Assembly (NCBI RefSeq): GCF_018409545.1
Contig: NZ_AP024563.1
Span: forward strand, 2,378,001-2,442,000
DNA from: Allochromatium tepidum
GTDB lineage: Bacteria; Pseudomonadota; Gammaproteobacteria; Chromatiales; Chromatiaceae
Length of the DNA stretch: 64,000 bases
Direction: 5' to 3'
Numbering within the stretch: position 1 is the first letter of the stretch; the number at the start of each line of letters is the position of its first letter. The notes beneath the pieces are model-generated. The model was not told the origin of the DNA. It did not search any database and saw nothing but the letters and a program-made list of their open reading frames with translations. This document shows, one piece after another, positions 21,572-28,365 of the stretch. Both the position numbers and the translations under genes were made by a program.

Positions 21572-23302
21572 TCAAACGACCCGGATTTGAAAGGACTCGC
21601 CCGACTCCGGATCGTCCAGATGCACCGCACAGGCGATACAGGGATCGAACGAATGGATGGTGCGCAGGATCTCGATCGGCTGTTTGACGTCGACGAGCCG
21701 ATGGTTGTCCTGGAGCGCGGCCTCATAAGCGCCGGGCTGGCTACGACCGTCGCGCGGTCCGGCATTCCAGGTCGAGGGCACCACGGCCTGATAGTTGGCG
21801 ATGCGTCCGTCCTCGATGACGATCCAGTGCCCGAGCGCGCCGCGCGGGGCCTCCATGATGCCGACGCCCTGCGCCCGATTCGGCCAGCTCGACGGTTCCC
21901 ACAGCGTCTCGTTGAAGGTCTTGGTATCGCCCGACTTGATGTTGTCGATCAGGCCGTCGTACCAGCCCTGCATGGCATCGACCAGGATCTTGCTCTCCAG
22001 GGTGCGCGCCGCCGTGCGTCCCAGCGTCGAATAGAGCGCGTCGACCGGCAGTTCGAGCCGGGACAGCGTGCTGTCGACCAGCTCTCGGGTCTGCTCGTGG
22101 CCTGTAGCATAGAGCATGAGGACACGCGCCAGCGGTCCGACCTCGACCGAACGCCCCTTCCAGCGCGGCGCCTTGAGCCAGGAATAGCCGTCGCTGATGT
22201 CGAGCTGTTTGTAGGGCGGTTTGACGCCGCCGCGCCGATCGTATTCGAGATTGGTCTGCCCCTCATAGGGATGCAGTCCGCGATCGTTGCCGACGCTGTA
22301 TCGATACCAGGAATGGTTGATGAACTCCTGGATCTCGCCGGCGGCCTCCAGATCGACCTCGTGGATGGTCGAGAGATCGCGGTCGAGGATGACGCCGCGC
22401 GGAAACAGGAAGGTCGCCGGGTCCAGACTCGCGCCCGTCGGCAGATCGCCGTAGCACAGGAAATTGCCCAGCCCCTCGCCGCGCTCGCCCCAGTCCTTGT
22501 AGAACCCGGCGATGGCCAGGGTATCGGGCATATAGACCTGATCGACGAAGGTGCGCATCGACCGGATCAGGTTCCGGACCTCGGCCAGCCGCTTGGCATT
22601 GAGCGCCGAGTCCGAGTCCGGATCGATCGGCGAGGGTACGCCGCCGACGACGAAGTTCGGATGCGGATTCTTGCCGCCGAAGATGGCGTGGAACTTGGCG
22701 ACGTCACGCTGCCAGGCGAGCGCCTCCAGATAGTGCGCCACCGCCATCAGATTGGCCTCGGGCGGAAGCCGGTAGGCCGGATGTCCCCAATAACCGTTGG
22801 CAAAGATGCCGAGCTGACCCGACTCGACGAAGGTCTTGATGCGCTTCTGGGTGTCGGCGAAATAGCCGGGCGAGGACTTGGGCCAGGCGCTGATGGACTG
22901 GGCCAGCTCCGAGGTCGCGCGGGGATCGGCGCTCAGGGCGCTGACCACGTCGACCCAGTCGAGCGCGTGCAGATGATAGAAGTGCATCACATGATCGTGG
23001 ATGTACTGCGCACCGATCATGAGGTTGCGGATGAGTTGGGCGTTGAGCGGCAGCTCGATCCTGAGGGCATCTTCGACGGCGCGCACCGAGGCGATGCCGT
23101 GCACCAGGGTGCAGACGCCGCAGATGCGCTGGACGAAGGCCCAGGCATCGCGCGGGTCGCGGCCCTTGAGAATGGTCTCGATGCCGCGGACCATAGTGCC
23201 CGAGCTGTAGGCCTGGGCGATGTTGGCGCCGTCCATCTGGGCCTCGATGCGCAGATGGCCCTCGATGCGGGTGATGGGGTCGACGACGATGCGTTCACTC
23301 AT
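21572..23302 (-). CDS. hynL: NiFe hydrogenase large subunit HynL
   Basis: A 576-residue catalytic subunit holding the NiFe centre. The four Cys ligands are in RICGVC (C61, C64) and DPCIACAVH (C555, C558). Fifteen residues follow His561, which is the tail removed by a maturation protease (HynD at 27373-27852). Other family blocks are DPITRIEGHLRIE, ALDWVDVVSAL and GALGHWIVIEDGRI. The order hynS-isp1-isp2-hynL is the special arrangement known from Thiocapsa and Allochromatium. Start at the ATG of MSERIVVD; the frame is open further upstream. Confidence 0.95.
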   Translation of the reverse strand: MSERIVVDPITRIEGHLRIEAQMDGANIAQAYSSGTMVRGIETILKGRDPRDAWAFVQRICGVCTLVHGIASVRAVEDALRIELPLNAQLIRNLMIGAQYIHDHVMHFYHLHALDWVDVVSALSADPRATSELAQSISAWPKSSPGYFADTQKRIKTFVESGQLGIFANGYWGHPAYRLPPEANLMAVAHYLEALAWQRDVAKFHAIFGGKNPHPNFVVGGVPSPIDPDSDSALNAKRLAEVRNLIRSMRTFVDQVYMPDTLAIAGFYKDWGERGEGLGNFLCYGDLPTGASLDPATFLFPRGVILDRDLSTIHEVDLEAAGEIQEFINHSWYRYSVGNDRGLHPYEGQTNLEYDRRGGVKPPYKQLDISDGYSWLKAPRWKGRSVEVGPLARVLMLYATGHEQTRELVDSTLSRLELPVDALYSTLGRTAARTLESKILVDAMQGWYDGLIDNIKSGDTKTFNETLWEPSSWPNRAQGVGIMEAPRGALGHWIVIEDGRIANYQAVVPSTWNAGPRDGRSQPGAYEAALQDNHRLVDVKQPIEILRTIHSFDPCIACAVHLDDPESGESFQIRVV

Positions 23303-23363
23303 GTTGGCGGATCTCCGGCACGGGGCCGCCAACGCGGCCCGGCTCTAAAACGGGGGCTTCGAT

Positions 23364-24629
23364 TCAGTCGCGCTCGACCAGATGCTCGGCGATCATCTCG
23401 GTGAGTCCGACCACCGGAATGTCCATGTTGAACGCTTCCAGCCCCTCTTCGAGCTGGGTGCGGCAGGTGGCGCACATGGTAACCATCCGTTCGGGGGCGA
23501 CCTCCTCGATCTGGGCCTTCTTGCGTTTGAAGGCCGTCATCTTGAGTTCCTCGGCGCGCTCGTTGGAACTGACGCCGCCGCCGGCTCCGCAGCACCACTG
23601 ATACTTGCCGTGCTCCTTGAGATCGACGAAGTTCTCGGCCACCAGATCCATGAGGTTGCGCTGTTGCCGGATCACGCCGCTCTTGCGCGCCAGATTGCAG
23701 GGATCGTGCAGCGAGAGCCGGTCGTCTTCCTTGCCCTCGGTCTTGATGCGTCCGGCGGCGCGCAGTTCGTCGAGCACCTCGATGATGTGGAAGACGCGGA
23801 ACGGATAGGACCGGCCGATCAGGTTCGGTCCTTCCCAGCGGATGGCGGTATAGGCATGACCGCACTCGGGACTGATGACCTTGGACACACGGAGCTTTTC
23901 AGCCGCCGCCACCACGCGCTCGACCAGTTCGGCGGCGATGTCCTTGTTGCCGATCTGGATGCCGGCGTTGGTGGCCTCGAAGCACTGGGTCGAGAGCGTC
24001 CAGGAGACGCCCGCGTGATCGAAGATCTTGGTGATGGCCTCCAGATATTCGGGGAAGTTGATGACCTCCATCGAGGACAGCAGCACCAGATATTCGACGC
24101 CTTCCCGGTCGACCGGCACCGTCAGACCGCTGCTGGATTCCACATGCTGGATCTGCACCGCGAGCGTCTTCCATTGCAGACCCATGGGGCTGCCGGTCTT
24201 GACGGCGCGCGAGGCGGCCGCGATCAGACCCTCGGGCGCATGGCCCGACTGGACCATGCCCTCGCGGGTCTTGCGGATCATGTAGGCCAGATCGTTGCCG
24301 ACCGGACAGACCATGGAGCAGCGACCGCACATGGAACAGGAGTCGTAGAGCAGTTCCTCCCATTCGGCCAGCATCTCATCCGTGACCGGCTTCCGGAGAC
24401 CGAGCCGACCCTTGATCCGGCCCCACAGGGTGAACTCGTTCTCCCACACCCGGCGCAGGGGTTCGAGCTTCAGGATCGGCGTGTACTTGGGATCGCCGGT
24501 TTCGAGATAGAAGGGGCAGGCCTGCGCGCAGAGTCCGCAGTGCACGCAACTGGAGAAGAACGCCGCCGTCGGCGCGTCGATCTCGGCGCGAAAGGCCGCC
24601 AGACCCCGTTCGAGTGTCAGTTCGCTCAT
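23364..24629 (-). CDS. isp2: Isp2, HdrD/DsrK-like iron-sulfur electron carrier
   Basis: A 421-residue cytoplasmic protein. Two 4Fe-4S motifs near the N-terminus (CVHCGLCAQACPF and CSMCGRCSMVCPV) are followed by two CCG-type domains: SPECGHAYTAIRW ... HDPCNLAR, and WCCGAGGG ... MCATCRTQLEEG. This layout is that of heterodisulfide-reductase subunit D. It probably passes electrons between the hydrogenase, Isp1 and a thiol/disulfide or quinone pool. ATGA overlap with isp1 (24626-24629). Start MSELTLERG. Confidence 0.93.
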   Translation of the reverse strand: MSELTLERGLAAFRAEIDAPTAAFFSSCVHCGLCAQACPFYLETGDPKYTPILKLEPLRRVWENEFTLWGRIKGRLGLRKPVTDEMLAEWEELLYDSCSMCGRCSMVCPVGNDLAYMIRKTREGMVQSGHAPEGLIAAASRAVKTGSPMGLQWKTLAVQIQHVESSSGLTVPVDREGVEYLVLLSSMEVINFPEYLEAITKIFDHAGVSWTLSTQCFEATNAGIQIGNKDIAAELVERVVAAAEKLRVSKVISPECGHAYTAIRWEGPNLIGRSYPFRVFHIIEVLDELRAAGRIKTEGKEDDRLSLHDPCNLARKSGVIRQQRNLMDLVAENFVDLKEHGKYQWCCGAGGGVSSNERAEELKMTAFKRKKAQIEEVAPERMVTMCATCRTQLEEGLEAFNMDIPVVGLTEMIAEHLVERD

Positions 24630-25288
24630 GACTGGACCCCCTTGCGACCGAAGGCGGCGCCGTTGTACCAGCGCGCGATGAAGGCCGTGAAGATGTGGGT
24701 GAGCTTGGTGAAGGGCAGGATGACCAAGAGGATCTCGGCGCTGAGGATGTGCATGCCGAGCGCCAGCGGATAGGGTTCGATCAGACGGTGATAGGCCAGA
24801 TAGCCGGTGAGCACCACCATGAAGACGACCGCCCACACCAGATAGTCCTCGATCGTGCTGATGTGCCGCTTCACCGGATGGGTGAGCCGATGCACCAGGG
24901 TCGCGATCAGGGCCAGGATGGTGATGGCCGTCGCGAAGTCGACCAGCGGATTGGGCAGCGCCGGCCAGGCGAAGCCGAGCACGCCCCGGATCAGCTCGAC
25001 ATGGGGCACGAAGAACAGGAGCGCGGTCAGAAACCCGATGTGCCAGATCCAGCCGACCACCACGTTGAAGGGCGCGCGCTTGAAGGTGCCCGGATCGGCG
25101 ACGGTGCGGGTCAGCATGGTGCGCAGTCCGGCCGGCCATTCGCTCGCACGCGGCTCGGCATAGTTGGGCGCGCGCCCGAGCATGAAGATCTCGACCAGAC
25201 GCGCCATGAGACCGATGGCGAAGATCGCCAGCGCGATATCGAAGAGTGGACCCTTGGTCCACAGCAGGAATTCCATCGAACCGCTCAT
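24626..25288 (-). CDS. isp1: Isp1, membrane cytochrome b-type subunit
   Basis: A 220-residue integral membrane protein resembling the NarI/HdrE/DsrM-type heme b subunits. Five or so hydrophobic helices are visible, starting with GPLFDIALAIFAIGLMARL. His residues lie in helices (WIWHIGFLTALLF, LIATLVHRLTHPVKRH, GMHILSAEILLVILPFTKLTHIF) and are suited to bind two b hemes. It would anchor the hydrogenase and link it to the quinone pool with Isp2. A good GGAGGA site lies just before the ATG, directly next to the end of the inserted element. Confidence 0.92.
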   Translation of the reverse strand: MSGSMEFLLWTKGPLFDIALAIFAIGLMARLVEIFMLGRAPNYAEPRASEWPAGLRTMLTRTVADPGTFKRAPFNVVVGWIWHIGFLTALLFFVPHVELIRGVLGFAWPALPNPLVDFATAITILALIATLVHRLTHPVKRHISTIEDYLVWAVVFMVVLTGYLAYHRLIEPYPLALGMHILSAEILLVILPFTKLTHIFTAFIARWYNGAAFGRKGVQS

Positions 25289-25315
25289 CAGTTCCTCCGC
25301 GAGAAACCCCGTCCT

Positions 25316-25525
25316 TCAGGGCGGGAAGGGATAGCGGCTACGACCGTGCAGCCGCCGGAAACAGGTGCAGGCTTTCCACCTGCCGGGCCGTGAGGCTCTG
25401 CCCGTAAGGGCCTGGTGACGGTGCGGCGTCTCACGACGCGACACGCTCCCCTCGCCAATGTGTGCAACCGGCTCCCGCCTCGCGGCGGCGATCAAGACCT
25501 TCGACGCTTTACCTTTCGCCTGCAT
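25316..25525 (-). pseudogene. 69-codon frame at the iscB position, origin unclear
   Basis: An open frame starts at the ATG that ends the HEARO-like RNA, exactly where iscB would begin, and stops within the distal hairpin. The protein (starts MQAKGKASKVLIAAARREP, ends RLHGRSRYPFPP) is basic and lacks the RuvC, HNH and bridge-helix motifs of IscB. Only the ending could recall an IscB C-terminus. It may be an iscB relic with its centre deleted and frame changed, or not be coding at all. Confidence 0.3.
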
Positions 25526-25685
25526 GATCTCGACCTTTCAGAGCGGCGGACTGAGGAAGCATCCGCCGGTGAGTCTTAACGACCTGTTGCACACGGAGCC
25601 CCTTTCGACCGTCCCGGTCAGGCGGGCTGAGGCTGGTCAACCCAGCTTGCTCTCACAAACTCCGCCCTTCAGGGCGGGGTAGTTG
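25526..25685 (-). ncRNA. HEARO / IscB omega-RNA-like structured RNA
   Basis: Read on the minus strand from the hynS end, the segment begins with the CCGCCC hairpin and continues through conserved-looking blocks: GGTTGACCAGCC, CGCCTGACCGGGACGGTCG, GGGGCTCCGTGTGCAACAGG and CACCGGCGG ... CCGCCG. It ends at GAGATC followed by an ATG. From memory this order matches the HEARO RNA that precedes iscB genes and guides IscB nuclease. I cannot run a covariance search, so the call rests on pattern recognition. Transcription of the hyn operon would produce it. The bases just 5' of it, the guide position in IscB systems, are the 3' end of hynS. Confidence 0.5.
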
Positions 25686-26787
25686 ACAGCTTTTGCTCCA
25701 ATTCGTCGACGGTGACGGGTTGGCGCGCGCCGGCTTCTTCTTTGCGCTGCTTGCGGGCCAAGGTCGCGAGTCCGCCGCCGACGACAGCGCCGGCCGCGCC
25801 CGCCCCCAGGAGTGTCGTAGGTCCGAGCGTGAGCGGCACCGACACAGGTTCGTAGAAACCGCCGGCATCCCAGAACTTCGGCTCGGAGCAGCCCAGACAG
25901 GGATGCCCGGCCTCGACCGGCCAACTGGTGCCGTCGTTCCATTTCATGGTGGCGCAGGCGTTGTAGGTGGTCGGTCCCTTGCAGCCGAGTCGATACAGAC
26001 ACCAGCCCTGTTTGGCCCCCTCGTCGTCGAAGCTTTCGGCGAACAGCCCCTTGTCGTAGAAGGGCCGGCGATAGCAGCGGTCATGGATCGACTGGCCGTA
26101 GAAGGCGAGCGGCCGACCATAGCCGTCCAGCTCGGGCAGGCGACCGAAGACCAGATAGTGCGCGACCACGCCGGTGATGACCATGGGGATGGGCGGACAG
26201 CCGGGGACGTTGATGACCGGCTTGTCCCGGACCAGCTCCATCACCGACATGGCGCCGGTCGGATTGGGCCGCGCCTGGGGCAGACCGCCGAAGGCCGCGC
26301 AGGTGCCGACCGCGATCACGGCGGCGGCGTGCTCGACGGTCTCCATCAGGATGTCGTAATTGCTGTGACCGGCGACGGTCGAGAAGCCCGGATTGGCGTC
26401 CGGCCCCGGGATTGAACCGTCGACGATCACCAGATACCGACCCTTGTTCTCCTCCATCGCCTGGAAGCGTGCTTCCTCGGCGGCGTCACCGGACGCGGCC
26501 TGAAGCGTGTGGTGATAGTCCAGCGAGATGAAATCGAGGATCAGGTCTTCGAGCGTCGGGGCATGGGCGCGGGTCAGGGATTCGGTGCAGCCGGTGCATT
26601 CCTGGAACGACAGCCAGATGACCGAGGGGCGGCGCGCCTGCTCCAGCGCGGCGGCGATGGCCGGCACCATACTCGGCGGCAGGGCCATCAGCGAGGCGGT
26701 CGCGGCACAGAGCTTGAGGAATCCGCGGCGCGACAGGCCGTGATCGCGCAGGCTCTCGCCCAGTGTCTTGTCGGGTCTCTTGCGCAT
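25669..26787 (-). CDS. hynS: NiFe hydrogenase small subunit HynS
   Basis: A 372-residue iron-sulfur subunit. A Tat signal (SRRGFLK, residues 19-25) exports the folded HynSL dimer. Cluster ligands are visible: ECTGCTES and GTCAAFGG (proximal), INVPGCPPIPMV, HDRCYRRPFYDKGLFAESFDDEGAKQGWCLYRLGCKGP, and CSEPKFWD (medial/distal). A C-terminal hydrophobic anchor (TLLGAGAAGAVVGGGLATL) follows. The final STTPP and the stop codon are read from the inserted element, so the natural C-terminus may be slightly changed. Excellent AGGAGG site before the ATG. Confidence 0.95.
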   Translation of the reverse strand: MRKRPDKTLGESLRDHGLSRRGFLKLCAATASLMALPPSMVPAIAAALEQARRPSVIWLSFQECTGCTESLTRAHAPTLEDLILDFISLDYHHTLQAASGDAAEEARFQAMEENKGRYLVIVDGSIPGPDANPGFSTVAGHSNYDILMETVEHAAAVIAVGTCAAFGGLPQARPNPTGAMSVMELVRDKPVINVPGCPPIPMVITGVVAHYLVFGRLPELDGYGRPLAFYGQSIHDRCYRRPFYDKGLFAESFDDEGAKQGWCLYRLGCKGPTTYNACATMKWNDGTSWPVEAGHPCLGCSEPKFWDAGGFYEPVSVPLTLGPTTLLGAGAAGAVVGGGLATLARKQRKEEAGARQPVTVDELEQKLSTTPP

Positions 26788-26805
26788 GGTCCCTCCTTTC
26801 GGGTG

Positions 26806-27270
26806 TCAGGACGAAGGTGGCGAAGCGTTCGGTGTGGCGTCCAGGCCGGACTCGGCGAGTCGTGCCTCGAGCACGCCGAGCGACTCGGCGAGATCCTCCG
26901 GGCGCGGACGCAGGATCTCGGGGATGGCGGCGATCTCGATCTGATAGCTCAGACGCTGATCTTCCAGACTGCGGTAATCGACCAGCCAGACGCCGGGGAT
27001 GGCGGTCTCCCGGATCAGGGTCGGGCCGAGCGCCTCGACGCGCGCCTGGACCTCGCCCGAACCGAGCACGGCGGTCAGACGTTCGAGGTCACCCGGACCG
27101 AAGGGCATGGAGTGGAGGTCGATGCACGTCGACTCGCCGCCGGCGAGCAGACGTTCGAGCGCGTGACGGATCTCGTGCAGGATGGGGAGGGCGTGCCCGT
27201 GCTCGTGCGTGGCTCCGGGGCAGGAGCCACCCGGCGCGGGCGGATCGATCTTGGGTTCCAGGCTGGACAT
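26806..27270 (-). CDS. HupH/HyaF-type hydrogenase expression protein
   Basis: A 154-residue protein with the C-terminal conserved region of HupH/HyaF: HEIRHALERLLAGGESTCIDLHSMPFGPGDLERL, then VQARVEALGPTLIRETAIPGVWLVDYR and IEIAAIPEILRPRPEDL. HupH-type proteins assist small-subunit maturation or iron-sulfur assembly. The His-rich N-terminus (ATHEHGHALP) is notable. It lies 18 bases upstream of hynS. The ATG at 27270 follows a GGAG site that lies inside a hairpin; an in-frame GTG two codons upstream is less likely. Confidence 0.82.
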   Translation of the reverse strand: MSSLEPKIDPPAPGGSCPGATHEHGHALPILHEIRHALERLLAGGESTCIDLHSMPFGPGDLERLTAVLGSGEVQARVEALGPTLIRETAIPGVWLVDYRSLEDQRLSYQIEIAAIPEILRPRPEDLAESLGVLEARLAESGLDATPNASPPSS

Positions 27271-27273
27271 GGC

Positions 27274-27299
27274 CACTCCATCTCGATATCGATGGAGTG
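27274..27299 (-). promoter_or_regulatory. Hairpin covering the hupH-like ribosome binding site
   Basis: CACTCCATC (27274-27282) and GATGGAGTG (27291-27299) pair exactly around an 8-base loop containing GATATC. On the minus strand the arm nearer the gene contains the GGAG site 4 bases before the ATG. It could be a translational switch, or as DNA an operator dyad. The role is inferred. Confidence 0.4.
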
Positions 27300-27342
27300 G
27301 ATTCTAAGACGGTCCGGGGATTTTTGATTTGACCTGGAACAG

Positions 27343-27363
27343 TTGATTTTAGAATTTAATCAA
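27343..27363. promoter_or_regulatory. AT-rich dyad upstream of hupH-hynS
   Basis: TTGAT (27343-27347) and ATCAA (27359-27363) face each other across 11 bases, in an AT-rich 100-base gap between hynD and the hupH-like gene; another TTGAT lies at 27324. The half-sites equal those of FNR boxes, but the normal FNR spacing is 4 bases, so this is only a candidate regulator site or IHF-like region for an internal hyn promoter. Confidence 0.25.
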
Positions 27364-27372
27364 ACAGTGAAG

Positions 27373-27852
27373 TCATGGTTCCGAGTCCCAGCGCGCCAGT
27401 ACCGACTCGACCAGCCGCATGGCGCGCGGCACGGCGGATTCGACCTCCGGGGTCAGCCGCTCGCCCCAGTCGATGACCTGTGGCTCGATGCCGATCAGGG
27501 CGCGCCGCTCGGGCAGGGTGTCGGACAGAAGCGCCATGTCCATGAGATCCGACAGACTGACCTCATGCACCGAACGCGCCTGGGTGCGCAGCCGATGGTC
27601 CATGTCCGCGCCCTCGAACAGCCGGATGCAGCCGGGCGACTCGCCCAAGGCGGCGGCATCGACCACGATCAGCCGTGGATGCTCGCCGATCGGGCCGGCC
27701 AGGGTGAAGCTCAGGGTTCCGCCGTCCATGAAGACCAGGGATTCACTCGGCCCGAGCGCGGATTCGAGTCGACGCACGACCTCGGGCCCGACGCCTTCGT
27801 CCGTCATGAGCACATTGCCGATCCCGAGAATGAGTGTGCCGGCGTTCGTCAC
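27373..27852 (-). CDS. hynD: Hydrogenase maturation endopeptidase HynD
   Basis: A 159-residue protease of the HyaD/HoxM/HybD family that removes the C-terminal tail of the NiFe large subunit after metal insertion. The nickel-sensing residues are visible: Glu19 in GIGNVLMTDEGVG, an Asp in LIVVDAAALG and a His in SVHEVSL. Its probable substrate is HynL, with its 15-residue tail, in the same operon. It is the first hydrogenase-related gene of the unit. Confidence 0.93.
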   Translation of the reverse strand: MTNAGTLILGIGNVLMTDEGVGPEVVRRLESALGPSESLVFMDGGTLSFTLAGPIGEHPRLIVVDAAALGESPGCIRLFEGADMDHRLRTQARSVHEVSLSDLMDMALLSDTLPERRALIGIEPQVIDWGERLTPEVESAVPRAMRLVESVLARWDSEP

Positions 27853-27858
27853 GTCGTT

Positions 27859-28365
27859 TCAGTACCCACGAAAATACCAGAGATTGTCCCAACCCGGCGG
27901 ATAGGCCGATGGCGGCTCGGACGACGGGGTTTCAGCCCGCTCGATGCGCCCACGCTCATCTTCCGCGAAGGTCGAGGGCGGCCCCCAGGCTCCAGGTCCG
28001 AGCCGACGAAAGACCTCGCGATCCTGCTCGATGCGCTCCCGGCGCTCGGCGCGGCGGCGGCGCAGATCCTCCTCCCAGGCCTCCGGTTGGACCGCGCCGC
28101 GCGGATGATAGGCACGGCGGCGCTGCTCATGGTAATCGCGTGACGCCGAGCGGCGCGCCTCCCAGGCCTCGCGCTGGGCGCGCACCTCGTCGAGCCAGGG
28201 TGAACCCCGGTCCGGCGGCTCGATCCCGATCGCGGCGGGATCGGTCGGAACCTCGGCTCGCGTCCCGGACTCCTCGGCGAGCACCGGACCCGCCAGGCTC
28301 GTCAACAGGAGCCATCCGCACCCGATCAGGCGTGCGCCCGAGATCCGACCCGACTCAGGTCGCAT
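27859..28365 (-). CDS. Secreted Arg/Glu-rich hypothetical protein
   Basis: A 168-residue protein whose ATG lies inside the glnD end (11-base overlap), so it is probably translationally coupled to glnD. The N-terminus is a signal peptide (ARLIGCGWLLLTSLAGPVLA). The mature part is very rich in Arg and Glu (EAWEEDLRRRRAERRERIEQDREVFRRL), probably a long helix, and ends PPGWDNLWYFRGY. I do not recognise the family. Confidence 0.6.
   Translation of the reverse strand: MRPESGRISGARLIGCGWLLLTSLAGPVLAEESGTRAEVPTDPAAIGIEPPDRGSPWLDEVRAQREAWEARRSASRDYHEQRRRAYHPRGAVQPEAWEEDLRRRRAERRERIEQDREVFRRLGPGAWGPPSTFAEDERGRIERAETPSSEPPSAYPPGWDNLWYFRGY

Larger units (their letters stand above)
25296..25690 (-). mobile_element. 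Non-autonomous IscB/IS605-like element inside the hyn operon
   Basis: About 395 bases separate hynS and isp1, genes otherwise closely packed. The insert is bounded by two similar GC hairpins with a TTCA loop: 25662-25677 (CCGCCC/GGGCGG) at the hynS side and 25308-25325 (CCCGTCC/GGGCGGG) at the isp1 side, the kind of ends seen in IS200/IS605-related elements. No transposase, TnpB or IscB protein is encoded. The hynS side carries a HEARO-like RNA. The hynS stop codon lies in the loop of the first hairpin. Exact boundaries are uncertain. Confidence 0.6.

Noticed and set aside
21587-23404. About 600-codon open frame opposite hynL
   Set aside because: Same antisense effect; hynL with its four Cys ligands occupies the other strand.
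25316-25525. A genuine small hydrogenase subunit between hynS and isp1
   Set aside because: Its composition, hairpin-bounded position and lack of any motif fit mobile-element sequence better than an operon gene.
27324-27363. A true FNR box controlling the hyn genes
   Set aside because: Half-sites match but the spacing (11 instead of 4) does not; kept only as a weak regulatory candidate.
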